This document shows positions 8,196-19,500 of a DNA stretch of 51,181 nucleotides, in pieces; position 1 is the stretch's first letter; every line of letters begins with the position of its first letter. The position numbers and the translations under genes were made by a program. The notes beneath the pieces were generated by a model that did no database searches, was not told the origin of the DNA, and was given only the letters and a program-made list of their open reading frames with translations. The DNA is from an uncultured Saprospiraceae bacterium (lineage in GTDB: Bacteria > Bacteroidota > Bacteroidia > Chitinophagales > Saprospiraceae): NCBI GenBank assembly GCA_937921825.1, contig CAKZVK010000083.1, positions 1 to 51,181 of the forward strand, written 5' to 3'.

Positions 8196-9392
8196 ATGGC
8201 TAAAGAAACCTTTCAAAGGACCAAACCCCACGTAAATATTGGTACGATTGGTCACGTAGACCATGGTAAAACAACTCTAACTGCAGCAATTACGTATGTA
8301 CTTTCTGAAGCAGGACTTTCTGAAAAGATGGATTATGATGCTATCGACGGAGCTCCTGAGGAAAAAGAAAGAGGTATTACAATTAATACTGCACACGTTG
8401 AGTACGAAACTGCGAATAGACACTATGCGCACGTGGATTGCCCAGGTCACGCCGATTATGTAAAAAACATGGTAACGGGTGCTGCGCAAATGGATGGTGC
8501 CATTTTAGTTTGTGCTGCGACTGATGGTCCTATGCCACAAACGAGAGAGCATATCTTGCTTTGTCGTCAGGTAGGAGTTCCAAAAATTGTGGTATTCATG
8601 AATAAGGTTGACCTTGTTGATGATGCAGAAATGCTTGAGCTCGTAGAGATGGAAGTAAGAGAATTACTTTCTCAGTACGAATTTGATGGAGATAACGCTT
8701 CAGTTATCCCAGGTTCTGCACTAAAAGCTTTGGAAGGAACTGAAGAAGGTAAAAAAGCAATTATGGACCTTATGGCTGCCGTAGATGCTGATATTCCTGA
8801 GCCAGTAAGAGATGTAGATAAGGATTTCCTTATGCCTATTGAGGATGTATTCTCAATAACTGGTAGAGGTACAGTTGCTACTGGTAGAATAGAAAGAGGT
8901 GTAATCAATACTGGAGATCCTGTTGAGATCGTAGGTATGATGGGGCCAGATGAGAAGCCATTAACTTCTACTATTACAGGAGTTGAGATGTTCAGAAAGA
9001 TATTGGAAAGAGGGGAAGCTGGAGATAATGCAGGTCTTCTTTTAAGAGGTATCGAGAAAGATGCTATTAAGAGAGGTATGGTTATCGTTAAGCCAGGATC
9101 AGTAACACCACATAAGAAATTCAAGTGTGAGGTTTACGTTCTAGGTAAAGATGAAGGTGGTAGACATACACCATTCTTTAATGGATATAGACCACAATTC
9201 TATTTCAGAACTACTGATGTTACAGGTGACTGTAAACTTCCAGATGGTGTTGAAATGGTAATGCCAGGTGATAACGTTTCTATGGAAGTGAATCTAATTA
9301 ATCCTATTGCAATGGAAAAAGGATTAAGGTTTGCGATCAGAGAAGGTGGTAGAACTGTAGGTGCCGGTCAGGTAACAGAGATACTAGAGTAA
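8196..9392 (+). CDS. tuf: Elongation factor Tu
   Basis: A 398-residue EF-Tu that delivers aminoacyl-tRNA to the ribosome as a GTP complex in the cytoplasm. GTPase motifs are intact: P-loop GHVDHGKT (residues 19-26), the RGITI switch I region (59-63), DCPGH (81-85) and NKVD (136-139). Domains 2 and 3 follow, with characteristic [13 protein letters not shown] and a C-terminal [10 protein letters not shown]. Strong codon bias (AGA for Arg) fits very high expression. It is the fifth gene of the tRNA-tuf cluster and probably shares its promoter. A hairpin follows the stop codon, so tuf can also be expressed apart from secE and later genes. Whether a second tuf copy exists elsewhere cannot be told from this window. 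Confidence 0.98.
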   Translation: MAKETFQRTKPHVNIGTIGHVDHGKTTLTAAITYVLSEAGLSEKMDYDAIDGAPEEKERGITINTAHVEYETANRHYAHVDCPGHADYVKNMVTGAAQMDGAILVCAATDGPMPQTREHILLCRQVGVPKIVVFMNKVDLVDDAEMLELVEMEVRELLSQYEFDGDNASVIPGSALKALEGTEEGKKAIMDLMAAVDADIPEPVRDVDKDFLMPIEDVFSITGRGTVATGRIERGVINTGDPVEIVGMMGPDEKPLTSTITGVEMFRKILERGEAGDNAGLLLRGIEKDAIKRGMVIVKPGSVTPHKKFKCEVYVLGKDEGGRHTPFFNGYRPQFYFRTTDVTGDCKLPDGVEMVMPGDNVSMEVNLINPIAMEKGLRFAIREGGRTVGAGQVTEILE

Positions 9393-9420
9393 GAAGTTAT
9401 TCTAAATAATATACTTGTAG

Positions 9421-9454
9421 AAATTAAGCATCCTATATGGGTGCTTAATTTTCT
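9421..9454 (+). terminator. Hairpin after tuf, partial or weak terminator
   Basis: AAATTAAGCA (9421-9430) pairs with TGCTTAATTT (9442-9451), and the stem is extended by TCC/GGG to a TATAT loop. The following T tract is short (TTTT, then c). It lies between tuf and tRNA-Trp, so it may lower transcription into secE-nusG-rpl rather than stop it. Confidence 0.6.
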
Positions 9455-9477
9455 GCTTTATATACATGTAGATTTTT

Positions 9478-9550
9478 AGGGGAATAGCTCAATTGGTAGA
9501 GCAGTGGTCTCCAAAACCAAAGGTTGCGGGTTCGATTCCTGTTTCCCCTG
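9478..9550 (+). tRNA. tRNA-Trp (anticodon CCA)
   Basis: Acceptor AGGGGAA (9478-9484) pairs with TTCCCCT (9543-9549), discriminator G as expected for tryptophan. The anticodon CCA is at 9511-9513 and the T arm contains GGTTCGATTCC. No CCA tail is encoded. The start of secE is 15 nt downstream. Confidence 0.96.
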
Positions 9551-9565
9551 CAATTAAATTGAAAG

Positions 9566-9760
9566 ATGAACGACATAGTATTATATATCAAGGAGAGTTA
9601 TAACGAACTCATACACAAGGTAACATGGCCTACATGGCCTAGTCTTTTTAGTAATACAAGGCTAGTAATTATTGCTTCAGTGATATTATCGTTGATAATT
9701 TTCGTGATGGATCTTATATCCAAAGGGGTATTAACAAGGATTTACGACCTTCAATTTTAG
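9566..9760 (+). CDS. secE: Preprotein translocase subunit SecE
   Basis: A 64-residue, single-span SecE of the short bacterial type. It clamps the two halves of SecY in the inner membrane. The amphipathic N-terminal helix ends in the family signature HKVTWPTWPSLFSNT, and one transmembrane helix covers about residues 32-53. The gene lies between tRNA-Trp and nusG, its usual place, with a 2-nt gap to nusG. Confidence 0.94.
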   Translation: MNDIVLYIKESYNELIHKVTWPTWPSLFSNTRLVIIASVILSLIIFVMDLISKGVLTRIYDLQF

Positions 9761-9762
9761 TA

Positions 9763-10308
9763 ATGGCAGAGGAAACAAGATGGTATTCTTTACGCGTCAT
9801 TAGTGGTAAAGAAAAGAAGATTAAGGAGTACATAGAGTTAGAACTTCAAAGAAAGAAGTGGAATGACTTTGTGACCCAAATTCTAGTTCCATCTGAGAAA
9901 GTTTATAAAATTAGAAGTGGAAAGAAAGTAATCATGGAAAGGAATATTCTTCCAGGTTACATCTTAGTTGAAGCCTTTCCATCAAAGTTCTCTGGAGAAA
10001 TAATCCAAGCCATAACAAATGTACCAAATGTGATACATTTCTTGGGTAGAAGTAAGCCCATCCCGATGAGACAGTCGGAAGCTAATAGAATGTTAGGTAA
10101 AGTAGATGAGTCTCAAGAAGTAGGGGAATCAATCTTAGAACCTTTTATAGTAGGTGAAACTGTCAAGATAGTTGATGGTCCATTCAATGACTTCGTGGGA
10201 GATATAAAAGAGGTGAATGATGAGAAGAAGAAACTTAAAGTAATAGTAAAAATATTCGGCAGAGGAACTGAAGTTGAACTGAACTTCATGCAAGTCGAAA
10301 AACAATAG
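9763..10308 (+). CDS. nusG: Transcription termination/antitermination factor NusG
   Basis: A 181-residue protein with the two standard parts. The NGN domain (about 1-115) starts [19 protein letters not shown] and contains the [13 protein letters not shown] motif. The C-terminal KOW domain (about 125-181) has [19 protein letters not shown]. NusG binds RNA polymerase and links it to Rho or to ribosomal protein S10. It follows secE by 2 nt and precedes rplK by 23 nt, the conserved order. Confidence 0.97.
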   Translation: MAEETRWYSLRVISGKEKKIKEYIELELQRKKWNDFVTQILVPSEKVYKIRSGKKVIMERNILPGYILVEAFPSKFSGEIIQAITNVPNVIHFLGRSKPIPMRQSEANRMLGKVDESQEVGESILEPFIVGETVKIVDGPFNDFVGDIKEVNDEKKKLKVIVKIFGRGTEVELNFMQVEKQ

Positions 10309-10331
10309 TAAAAAGCAAAACCAGTCTAGAA

Positions 10332-10790
10332 ATGGCTAAAGAAGTAGAAACGTTTATCAAGTTACAAGTTAAAGGAGGCGCAGCAAATCCTTCACCTCCA
10401 GTAGGACCTGCCTTGGGTGCTAAGGGAGTTAACATCATGGAATTTTGTAAAAGATTCAATGCTAAAACTGAAGACGCTAGAGGTAAGTTATTACCGGTAA
10501 CTGTAACTGTGTACAAGGACAAGTCTTTTGATTTCGTTATCAAAACTGTTCCTGCTGCCGTACAATTAATGGAAGCAGCTAAGTTGAAAAAAGGATCTCC
10601 AGAGTCTAATAGAAATAAAGTGGGAAAAGTAACTTGGGATCAAGTCAAGGCTATCGCTGAAGACAAAATGGAAGACCTTAATGCATTTTCAGTAGAATCA
10701 GGAATGAAAATGGTTGCTGGTACTGCAAGAAGTATGGGTCTGATTGTAACGGGTACACCTCCATGGGGTGGCGAAGCTGCAGAAGCATAG
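10332..10790 (+). CDS. rplK: 50S ribosomal protein L11
   Basis: A 152-residue L11, slightly longer than the ~142 of Escherichia coli. The N-terminal domain has the proline-rich segment [19 protein letters not shown], the site linked to thiostrepton and factor binding. The C-terminal domain has the rRNA-binding [10 protein letters not shown]. The extra length is a C-terminal tail (WGGEAAEA). The protein forms part of the GTPase-associated centre. Confidence 0.97.
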   Translation: MAKEVETFIKLQVKGGAANPSPPVGPALGAKGVNIMEFCKRFNAKTEDARGKLLPVTVTVYKDKSFDFVIKTVPAAVQLMEAAKLKKGSPESNRNKVGKVTWDQVKAIAEDKMEDLNAFSVESGMKMVAGTARSMGLIVTGTPPWGGEAAEA

Positions 10791-10858
10791 GAAAGAAATA
10801 ATTTATTATAAATAAGGAAGTCTTTAGTCAAGACGCTTGAACCTTTAAACTTTTAGAA

Positions 10859-11545
10859 ATGGCTAGATTAACCAAAAAGAGAAAGATAGCAAACGCTAAG
10901 GTAGATCCAGATAAGCTCTACCCACTGCGTGATGCAATGGCTTTATTAAAAGAAGTCAACACTGCAAAATTTGATGCCTCAGTAGATCTTCACATCAATC
11001 TAGGTGTGGATCCGCGAAAGCCTGATCAGGCAATTAGAGGTACAGTTTCACTTCCTAACGGTACTGGTAAGACTAAGAAAGTTCTTGTAATGTGTACGCC
11101 TGACAAAGAGCAGGAAGCCAAAGATGCAGGAGCTGATTACGTAGGTCTTGATGAGTACGTTACAAAGATTCAAGGTGGATGGACTGATATAGATGTTGTT
11201 ATAGCTGCACCTAATGTCATGGCACAAGTAGGAAAGATAGGTCGTATACTAGGACCAAGAGGATTGATGCCTAACCCTAAGTCTGGTACAGTTACTCCTA
11301 ATGTAGGAGCAGCAGTGAAAGAAGTAAAGGGCGGTAAAATTGCCTTCAGAGTAGATAAGTATGGAATTATTCACAACTCAATAGGAAGAGTATCTTTTAC
11401 AGCTGATAAGCTGGCAGAGAATGCTAATGAGCTCATCAATCTTATAAAAAGGATGAGACCTTCTTCTACTAAAGGGGCTTACTTAAAAGGTATAAGCGTA
11501 GCAAGTACCATGAGTCCAGGTATCAAATTAGATATCAAAGAGTAA
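10859..11545 (+). CDS. rplA: 50S ribosomal protein L1
   Basis: A 228-residue L1, normal length, forming the mobile stalk at the tRNA E site. Conserved blocks include [35 protein letters not shown] and [17 protein letters not shown]. The 68-nt gap from rplK contains a small hairpin (GTCTT/AAGAC) but no clear L1 operator. In many bacteria L1 represses its own operon by binding mRNA; this could not be confirmed here. Confidence 0.97.
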   Translation: MARLTKKRKIANAKVDPDKLYPLRDAMALLKEVNTAKFDASVDLHINLGVDPRKPDQAIRGTVSLPNGTGKTKKVLVMCTPDKEQEAKDAGADYVGLDEYVTKIQGGWTDIDVVIAAPNVMAQVGKIGRILGPRGLMPNPKSGTVTPNVGAAVKEVKGGKIAFRVDKYGIIHNSIGRVSFTADKLAENANELINLIKRMRPSSTKGAYLKGISVASTMSPGIKLDIKE

Positions 11546-11583
11546 TATTCCAATTATAGACACCTACTACAAATAAGTAAGTT

Positions 11584-12111
11584 ATGACACGTGATAATAA
11601 AGTAAAAGCAGTAGAAGAGTTAAAAGAAAAACTTTCTAATGCAGCTCATTTTTATATAGCTGATTCTTCAGCATTGACAGTAGAACAAGTAAATAAGCTT
11701 AGAGGCTTGTGTTATGAGAAAGGAGTAGAGATCAAGGTAGTGAAGAATTCTCTCGTACAAAAAGCTATGCAAGCAGTAGGCGAAGATGGAAGATATGATG
11801 AATTATATGGTGCACTAAAAGGACCAACTTCATTAATGTTTTCTGAAGTAGCTAATAGTCCTGCTAAGATTATTGAAGAGTTCAGAAAGGATCATGATAA
11901 GCCAGTGCTAAAAGCAGCTTACATAGATTCAAGTATTTATCTAGGCGATGATGCAGTTAAAGAGTTAGCAGCATTAAAGTCGAAAGAGGAATTGATAGGA
12001 GATGTAATCATGTTATTACAGTCGCCTGCAAAGAATCTTATTTCAGCTCTCCAGTCTGGAGGACAGACATTGTCTGGTCTTCTAAAGTCACTGGAAGAAA
12101 GAGCAAACTAA
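11584..12111 (+). CDS. rplJ: 50S ribosomal protein L10
   Basis: A 175-residue L10, the base of the L7/L12 stalk. The N-terminal rRNA-binding part has TVEQVNKLRGLCYEKGVEIKV with KNSLVQKAM, and the C-terminal helix that holds L12 dimers ends SALQSGGQTLSGLLKSLEER. The 38-nt leader from rplA is too short for an elaborate L10 autoregulatory RNA. Confidence 0.97.
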   Translation: MTRDNKVKAVEELKEKLSNAAHFYIADSSALTVEQVNKLRGLCYEKGVEIKVVKNSLVQKAMQAVGEDGRYDELYGALKGPTSLMFSEVANSPAKIIEEFRKDHDKPVLKAAYIDSSIYLGDDAVKELAALKSKEELIGDVIMLLQSPAKNLISALQSGGQTLSGLLKSLEERAN

Positions 12112-12181
12112 TTAAGGCTTCCAAGCTAATCGCGTCTTTTAAAGAGATGTAATTATTTTATAATATTTTAAAAATTTATTC

Positions 12182-12559
12182 ATGGCAGACTTAAAGTCAC
12201 TTGCGGATACGCTAGTAGGATTAACTGTAAAAGAAGTTAGCGAGCTAGCTGATATTCTAAAAGAAGAACATGGTATTGAACCTGCTGCTGCAGCTGTTGC
12301 AGTTGCTGCTGGCCCAGCTGGTGGTGGTGATGGTGGTGGTGCAGCTCAAACTGAATTCTCTGTAGTATTGAATTCAGCTGGATCTGCAAAACTAGCAGTT
12401 GTAAAGGAGGTTAAAAATCTTTTAGGTTTAGGACTTAAAGAAGCAAAAGAACTTGTCGATAGTGCACCAGCTCCTGTAAAGGAAGGTGTTGCTAAAGAAG
12501 AGGCAGAATCTATTAAGGCAGCTCTAGAAGCTGCTGGAGCTGATGTTGAACTAAAGTAA
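12182..12559 (+). CDS. rplL: 50S ribosomal protein L7/L12
   Basis: A 125-residue stalk protein that recruits translation factors. It has an N-terminal dimer domain ([23 protein letters not shown]), an Ala/Gly-rich flexible hinge (about residues 36-56), and the factor-binding C-terminal domain with [20 protein letters not shown]. The 70-nt spacer before it is AT-rich. The long spacer after it, before rpoB, is annotated separately. Confidence 0.98.
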   Translation: MADLKSLADTLVGLTVKEVSELADILKEEHGIEPAAAAVAVAAGPAGGGDGGGAAQTEFSVVLNSAGSAKLAVVKEVKNLLGLGLKEAKELVDSAPAPVKEGVAKEEAESIKAALEAAGADVELK

Positions 12560-12721
12560 AACATCGCTCTATTATAGAAATGTCACAAACATTTTCTTAC
12601 GCTTAAGAAATATGGACGCTTGGTCATTGGCAACAATGGCTAAGCTTTCCTAGTTTCTATCCTAGGCAATTGTATTTATTTCCTAGTTCTCATTCTTCAT
12701 TCGTTTTAAAGAATCAATTTA
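12560..12721 (+). promoter_or_regulatory. rplL-rpoB leader with strong tetraloop hairpin
   Basis: This 162-nt spacer has no ORF. It holds a 12-bp stem (12618-12629 with 12634-12645, two G-U pairs) capped by a GCAA tetraloop. Downstream are three CCTAG-type blocks (12649-12653, 12661-12666, 12682-12686) that can form two mutually exclusive small hairpins. No T tract follows the main stem, so it is not a full terminator. In E. coli the same spacer carries an attenuator and an RNase III site; a similar role is inferred here. Confidence 0.5.
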
Positions 12722-15700
12722 ATGGCAAGAGCAAGTGAATTAGCATTACCACCAAGACATAGTTTTGGAAAGATAAAAGCAGCTGATTATCCTGATTTGT
12801 TAGGAATTCAGATAAAATCATTTCAAGAATTCTTCCAGTTAAAAACTACTCCAGAAAATAGAGTAAACGAAGGTCTCTTCAATGTGTTTCAGGATAACTT
12901 CCCGATCACAGATGCAAGAAACATTTTCGTATTGGAGTTCTTGGATTACTTCATTGATCCTCCTAGATACAGCATAGATGAATGTATGGAAAGAGGACTT
13001 ACCTATAGTGTTCCACTAAAAGCTAAGTTGAGGCTTTCTTGTAATGATGAAGAACACGTTGATTTCCAGACCATAGTTCAGGATGTATTCCTAGGGAACA
13101 TTCCTTACATGACTCCTAAAGGTACCTTTGTAATCAATGGTGCTGAACGTGTAGTTGTATCACAATTACATAGATCTCCAGGTGTTTTCTTCAGTCTAAA
13201 CTTTCACCCTAACGGTACGAAGATTTATTCTGCAAGAGTTATTCCTTTTAAAGGCGCTTGGATGGAGTTCACAACAGACATCAATAATGTGATGTTTGCT
13301 TACATAGACAGAAAGAAAAAATTCCCTGTTACCACTCTTCTTAGAGCGATAGGGTATGATTCAGATAAAGATATCTTAGAAATATTCGGTCTCTCAGAAG
13401 AGATAAAAGCCACCAAGAAAGGCCTCAAGAAAGCTGTAGGACGAAAGCTTGCAGCCAGAGTTCTAAAGAAATGGAATGAGGACTTCGTGGATGAGGATAC
13501 TGGTGAAGTTGTTACTATCGAGAGAAACGAGATCATCCTAGAAAGAGATGATACGCTAGATGAAGCCAATATAGAACTGATCTTAGAGTCAGATATAGAA
13601 ACGATAATCCTTCAGAAAGAAAGAACTGGAGAAGATGTAAAGGATTACTCTATAATCTATCAGACACTTCAGAAGGATCCTTCTAGTTCAGAGCTAGAGG
13701 CCGTTACACAGATCTACAGACAACTAAGAGGTACTGATCCACCAGATGAGGAAACGGCAAGAGGTATCATCGATAAGTTATTCTTCTCGGATAAGAGATA
13801 TAACTTAGGTGAAGTAGGTCGTTACAAAATCAATAAGAAATTAGAATTAGATATCGACTTATCAACTTTAGTATTGACTAAGGATGATATCATATCTATC
13901 ATAAAATATATAGTCAACTTGATCAATCAGCAAGCAGAGCTTGATGATATCGATCACTTGAGTAACAGAAGGGTAAAGACTGTTGGTGAGCAATTATACG
14001 GACAGTTTGGAGTAGGTCTTGCAAGAATGGCAAGAACGATTAGAGAGAGAATGAACGTTAGAGATAACGAAGTATTTACTCCTATCGATTTGATTAATGC
14101 AAGAACACTTTCTTCAGTAATTAACTCATTTTTCGGAACGAGTCAATTATCTCAGTTCTTAGATCAAACCAATCCACTTTCTGAGATTACACATAAGAGA
14201 AGAATTTCAGCCTTAGGACCAGGTGGTCTCTCGAGAGAGAGAGCAGGTTTCGAGGTTAGAGATGTTCACTATTCTCACTACGGTAGATTATGTACCATTG
14301 AGACTCCGGAGGGACCTAACATTGGGTTGATATCTACACTATGTGTATTCGCAAAGGTGAATAAGATGGGATTCCTAGAGACACCTTATAGAAAGGTGAA
14401 GAAAGGAGTCGTTGATTTAAGATCCAATATCGAGTACCTCAGTGCAGAAGGTGAGGATTATAAAAAGATAGCACAGGCCAATGCCCCTCTAGAAGAAAAA
14501 GGTGCTTTCTCTAGTGATAGAGTAAAGTGTAGAGAGCATGGTGACTTCCCAGTTCTAGATCCTCAAGAGATAGAATATATGGATGTAGCCCCTAACCAGA
14601 TTGTTGGGGTTTCTGCATCACTGATTCCTTTCTTAGAGAATGATGATGCCAATAGAGCCCTGATGGGATCTAACATGCAACGTCAGGCAGTGCCTCTTCT
14701 AAGACCTAAGTCACCTATAGTGGGTACAGGTATAGAGCAGAAAGTTGCTCAAGATTCTAGGATACTGATCAATGCTGAGGGTAAAGGAATAGTGCAGTAT
14801 GTAGATGCAGAGAAGATTGTTATCGAGTATGACAGATCCGAGGAAGATGAGTTAGTTTCTTTTGAGAGTAACGTTAAGACTTATCCGCTGACTAAGTTCA
14901 GAAGAACAAATCAAGGGACAACGATAAACTTGAAGCCTATTGTCAAAAGTGGGACTAGAGTAAGTAAAGGAACTTTATTGTCTGATGGTTATGCAACTGA
15001 AAAAGGTGAACTAGCTCTAGGTCAGAACCTACTGGTTTCTTTCATGCCTTGGAAAGGGTACAACTTTGAGGATGCCATAGTACTATCAGAGAGAGTAGTA
15101 AGAGAAGATGTCTTTACGTCACTCCACATATCTAGTTTTGAGCTAGAAGTAAGAGATACCAAGTTAGGAGAAGAAGAATTGACTAATGATATTCCTAACG
15201 TAAGTGAAGAGGCGACGAAGGATCTTGATGAGAATGGTATCATAAGAAAAGGAGCTTGGATAAAGGAAGGAGATATCATTATAGGAAAGATTACACCTAA
15301 GGGAGAATCTGATCCAACACCAGAAGAGAAACTACTAAGAGCAATCTTTGGAGACAAAGCAGGTGATGTAAAAGATGCTTCGATGAAAGCCCCTCCATCT
15401 ACTAGAGGTATCATTATCGACAAGAAACTTTTTGCTAGAGCAAAGAAGGATAAGTTCCAGAAAGTTCAGGAGAAAGAATTGCTCTCTAAGTTGGAAGATA
15501 CACATGCAGTGGCACTCAATGAATTGAGAACGACCCTGATAGATAAGATGATGTCTCTTGTAAAAGGGAAGGCTTCAGCAGGTGTAAAGAGTATATATAA
15601 CGAAGAGATAATTACTAAAGGGACTAAATTCACAACTAAAGTTCTTAAGGATGTAGATTATGCTCAGGTCGATTACTCTAACTGGAGTAATGACGAAGGT

Positions 15701-16543
15701 ACTAACAAGCTTATCGCCAGATTGATACACAACTATAGTATCAAAGTCAACGAGGAAGTAGGACGATATAAGAGAGAGAAATTCAATATTAGTATTGGAG
15801 ATGAGCTTCCTGCTGGTGTACTTAAATTGGCTAAAGTTTATCTTGCTAAGAAGCGAAAGCTGAAGGTAGGAGATAAGTTAGCCGGTCGTCACGGTAACAA
15901 GGGGATTGTATCTAAGATCGTAAGACAAGAGGATATGCCATTCCTAGAGGATGGAACTCCTGTAGATATCGTATTGAATCCACTAGGTGTACCTTCAAGG
16001 ATGAATCTAGGGCAAATATTCGAGACCGTTCTAGGATGGGCTGGGAAGAAGCTAGGTATGAAATTCGCAACGCCGATTTTCGATGGAGCTAGTCTAGATG
16101 AAATAGATGAGTATGTACAGCAGGCTGGATTGCCGAATCTAGGTCAGACTTTCCTATATGATGGGGAGACTGGAGACAGGTTCCACCAGGAAGCGACTGT
16201 AGGTATTATCTATATGCTGAAGCTATCACACATGGTAGATGATAAGATGCATGCTAGATCTATAGGACCATACTCATTGATTACTCAGCAGCCATTGGGT
16301 GGTAAAGCACAGTTTGGTGGACAGAGATTTGGTGAGATGGAGGTATGGGCACTAGAGGCCTTCGGTGCAGCTAATATACTTCAAGAGCTACTGACTATTA
16401 AGTCAGATGATATACAAGGAAGAGCTAAAGCTTATGAAGCGATAGTAAAAGGAGAGAACTTGCCGAGACCTAATATTCCTGAATCATTCAATGTATTGAT
16501 TCATGAGTTAAGAGGACTGACACTAGACATTAAATTTGACTAA
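12722..16543 (+). CDS. rpoB: DNA-directed RNA polymerase subunit beta
   Basis: A 1273-residue beta subunit, typical for Bacteroidota. The rifampicin region (about residues 472-500) reads [20 protein letters not shown] followed by [16 protein letters not shown], so the positions matching E. coli Asp516, His526 and Ser531 are all wild type. Other hallmarks are [13 protein letters not shown], the [12 protein letters not shown] motif, and the C-terminal [20 protein letters not shown]. It pairs with beta-prime to form the active centre and is followed by rpoC after 19 nt. Confidence 0.98.
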   Translation: MARASELALPPRHSFGKIKAADYPDLLGIQIKSFQEFFQLKTTPENRVNEGLFNVFQDNFPITDARNIFVLEFLDYFIDPPRYSIDECMERGLTYSVPLKAKLRLSCNDEEHVDFQTIVQDVFLGNIPYMTPKGTFVINGAERVVVSQLHRSPGVFFSLNFHPNGTKIYSARVIPFKGAWMEFTTDINNVMFAYIDRKKKFPVTTLLRAIGYDSDKDILEIFGLSEEIKATKKGLKKAVGRKLAARVLKKWNEDFVDEDTGEVVTIERNEIILERDDTLDEANIELILESDIETIILQKERTGEDVKDYSIIYQTLQKDPSSSELEAVTQIYRQLRGTDPPDEETARGIIDKLFFSDKRYNLGEVGRYKINKKLELDIDLSTLVLTKDDIISIIKYIVNLINQQAELDDIDHLSNRRVKTVGEQLYGQFGVGLARMARTIRERMNVRDNEVFTPIDLINARTLSSVINSFFGTSQLSQFLDQTNPLSEITHKRRISALGPGGLSRERAGFEVRDVHYSHYGRLCTIETPEGPNIGLISTLCVFAKVNKMGFLETPYRKVKKGVVDLRSNIEYLSAEGEDYKKIAQANAPLEEKGAFSSDRVKCREHGDFPVLDPQEIEYMDVAPNQIVGVSASLIPFLENDDANRALMGSNMQRQAVPLLRPKSPIVGTGIEQKVAQDSRILINAEGKGIVQYVDAEKIVIEYDRSEEDELVSFESNVKTYPLTKFRRTNQGTTINLKPIVKSGTRVSKGTLLSDGYATEKGELALGQNLLVSFMPWKGYNFEDAIVLSERVVREDVFTSLHISSFELEVRDTKLGEEELTNDIPNVSEEATKDLDENGIIRKGAWIKEGDIIIGKITPKGESDPTPEEKLLRAIFGDKAGDVKDASMKAPPSTRGIIIDKKLFARAKKDKFQKVQEKELLSKLEDTHAVALNELRTTLIDKMMSLVKGKASAGVKSIYNEEIITKGTKFTTKVLKDVDYAQVDYSNWSNDEGTNKLIARLIHNYSIKVNEEVGRYKREKFNISIGDELPAGVLKLAKVYLAKKRKLKVGDKLAGRHGNKGIVSKIVRQEDMPFLEDGTPVDIVLNPLGVPSRMNLGQIFETVLGWAGKKLGMKFATPIFDGASLDEIDEYVQQAGLPNLGQTFLYDGETGDRFHQEATVGIIYMLKLSHMVDDKMHARSIGPYSLITQQPLGGKAQFGGQRFGEMEVWALEAFGAANILQELLTIKSDDIQGRAKAYEAIVKGENLPRPNIPESFNVLIHELRGLTLDIKFD

Positions 16544-16562
16544 TCTTAAAACTTTAAGATAA

Positions 16563-19500
16563 ATGCCATTTAAGCGTAATCAAACAAATCAACCACAGAA
16601 GCAGTTCGACACTATTACGATATGTCTGACTAGCCCGGATGATATTCTAGATAGATCATATGGTGAGGTTCTCAAGCCAGAGACTATTAACTATAGAACT
16701 TATAAGCCGGAGAGAGATGGTTTATTCTGCGAGAGAATATTCGGTCCTGTAAAGGATTATGAATGTTACTGTGGTAAGTATAAGCGTATCCGATATAAGG
16801 GAATAGTATGTGACAGATGTGGTGTAGAGGTAACGGAGAAGAAGGTAAGAAGAGAGAGAATGGGCCACATCAAATTGGTCGTGCCAGTAGTACACATTTG
16901 GTTCTTCAAGTCTCTTCCTAACAAAATCGGATACCTATTAGGTGTATCTTCTAAGAAACTAGAGTCTATCATATACTATGAAAGATATGCTGTAATCCAG
17001 CCTGGTGTAAAAGAAGAAGATATAGCAGTAAAAGATTTATTTACTGAAGAAGAGTATTTCGAAATTCTTGATTCCCTTCCAGAAGGTAATCAGCAGTTAG
17101 ATGATTCTGATCCTCAAAAATTCATCGCTAAGATGGGTGCTGAAGCAGTCAAAGAGCTTCTTGAGAGGTTGAATCTAGATGAATTATCATACCAGCTTAG
17201 ACATCAAGCGGCTAATGAAACTTCACAACAAAGAAAGTCTGAAGCTCTTAAGAGATTAAGAGTAGTAGAGTCATTCAGAGATGGACAAAGTAGGATAGAG
17301 AATAAGCCAGAATGGGCTGTGATACAATACTTACCTATCATACCACCAGAATTGAGACCATTGGTTCCATTAGATGGAGGTAGATTCGCGAGTTCTGATT
17401 TGAATGATCTATATAGAAGAGTAATAATCAGAAATAATAGACTGAAGAGGCTATTAGAAATTAAGGCTCCAGAAGTGATCCTCAGAAATGAGAAAAGAAT
17501 GCTTCAGGAGGCAGTAGATTCTCTTTTTGATAACTCAAGAAAATCTAACGCTGTAAAAGCTGAAGGTGGTAGATCACTAAAATCATTAAGTGATATACTA
17601 AAAGGAAAGCAAGGTCGATTCAGACAAAACCTCTTAGGAAAAAGGGTTGATTACTCTGGTAGATCTGTGATCGTCGTAGGACCTCACCTGAAGTTATCAG
17701 AATGCGGCCTTCCAAAAGGTATGGCGGCAGAGCTATTCAAGCCTTTCGTAATTAGAAAGCTGATAGAAAGAGGAATCGTCAAAACAGTAAAGTCTGCTAA
17801 GAAATTAGTTGATAGAAAAGATCCTATTATATGGGAGATTCTAGAGAATGTCCTCAAAGGTCATCCTGTTCTATTGAACAGAGCCCCGACACTTCACAGA
17901 CTCTCCATACAGGCATTCCAGCCTAAATTAGTAGAAGGAAAAGCTATTCAACTACATCCATTAGTAACCGGTGCATTCAATGCCGATTTTGATGGGGATC
18001 AAATGGCGGTGCACGTACCATTAAGTCATGCGGCGATTCTTGAGGCGCAAGTGTTAATGCTTTCTGCACATAACATGTTGAATCCTCAGAATGGATCTCC
18101 AATAACTCTTCCTTCTCAGGATATGGTTCTCGGACTATATTATCTAACGAAGGAGAACTATGACAAGAAGTTCGGTGCAGGTGGAGTAGAAAGAAAGTTC
18201 TATTCACCAGAAGAAGTTGTTATAGCCTATAACGAGAAGAAGATAGATCTTCATACGGGTATCAAGGTAAGAGTGGATACTGAAGATGAAGAGGGTAACC
18301 CTAACAAGTCTCTTGTAGAGACCACTGTAGGTAGAGTTATATTCAATGAGAACAGACCAGAAGGTGTTCCTTTTATAAATGAGCTACTTACTAAGAAGAA
18401 CCTCAAGAGAGTCATTTCTGATATCATATCTAGAACAAATTTCCCTACTACAGCGGAATTTTTGGATAAGATTAAGACACAAGGATTCTATTGGTCATTC
18501 AAAGGTGGTTTATCATTCAACTTGGGAGACCTTATAAATCCTACTCAGAGAGAGCAGACACTTGTAGAAGCTCAGACTGATGTGGATGAAGTGTGGGAGA
18601 ACTATAACATGGGTCTCATTACGCCTAACGAGAGATATAATCAAGTCATTGATAAATGGACTTTTGCCGATAATAAGATTACTGAAAATCTTATGGATGA
18701 GCTGAAAGAACACAAGGGTGGTTTTAACTCAGTGTACATGATGCTTGATTCAGGAGCAAGGGGTTCTAAGCAGCAGATTAAGCAGCTTTGTGGTCTTAGA
18801 GGACTTATGGCAAAGCCTAAGAAATCAGGTGATGCAGGTGCTTCAATTATTGAGAATCCGATTCTTTCTAATTTCTTGGAAGGACTTTCAGTTCAGGATT
18901 ACTTTATCTCTACTCACGGTGCCAGAAAGGGTCTTGCCGATACAGCCTTAAAGACTGCCGATGCAGGTTATCTTACAAGAAGGTTAGTAGATGTATCTCA
19001 AGATGTAATCATTACAGATACCGATTGCTCTACACTTAGAGGAATTGCAATATCTGCATTCATAGAAAATGATAAAGTAGTAGAATCTCTTTCTTCTAGA
19101 ATAGTAGGAAGATATGTTCTTAATGATGTATACAATCCCGAATCGGATGATGTTATTTTAGAGGCTGGGTCTTATGTAGATCCTGCTGCAGCTAAGATGA
19201 TAGAGGATGCTGGTATAGAATCAGTGAAAATTAGATCAGTACTTACTTGCGAGACACGAAAGGGAGTATGTGGAAAGTGCTACGGAAAGAATCTTGCAAC
19301 TAATAGATTAGCAGAGAAGGGAGATGCAGTAGGAATTATTGCAGCTCAGAGTATCGGTGAGCCGGGTACACAGCTGACGCTAAGAACCTTCCACGTTGGG
19401 GGTATAGCCTCAGTAAGTAAAGCTGAATCGGAAATCGTTTCTAAGAAAGAAGGAGAAGCACAATTTGATAATATCGAGTTTGTAGCTTTCGAAGAGAATG

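Noticed and set aside
12346-12564. Minus-strand ORFs over ribosomal protein, tuf and rpo genes
   Set aside because: They are mirror frames of strongly codon-biased genes, with no family features or own start signals.
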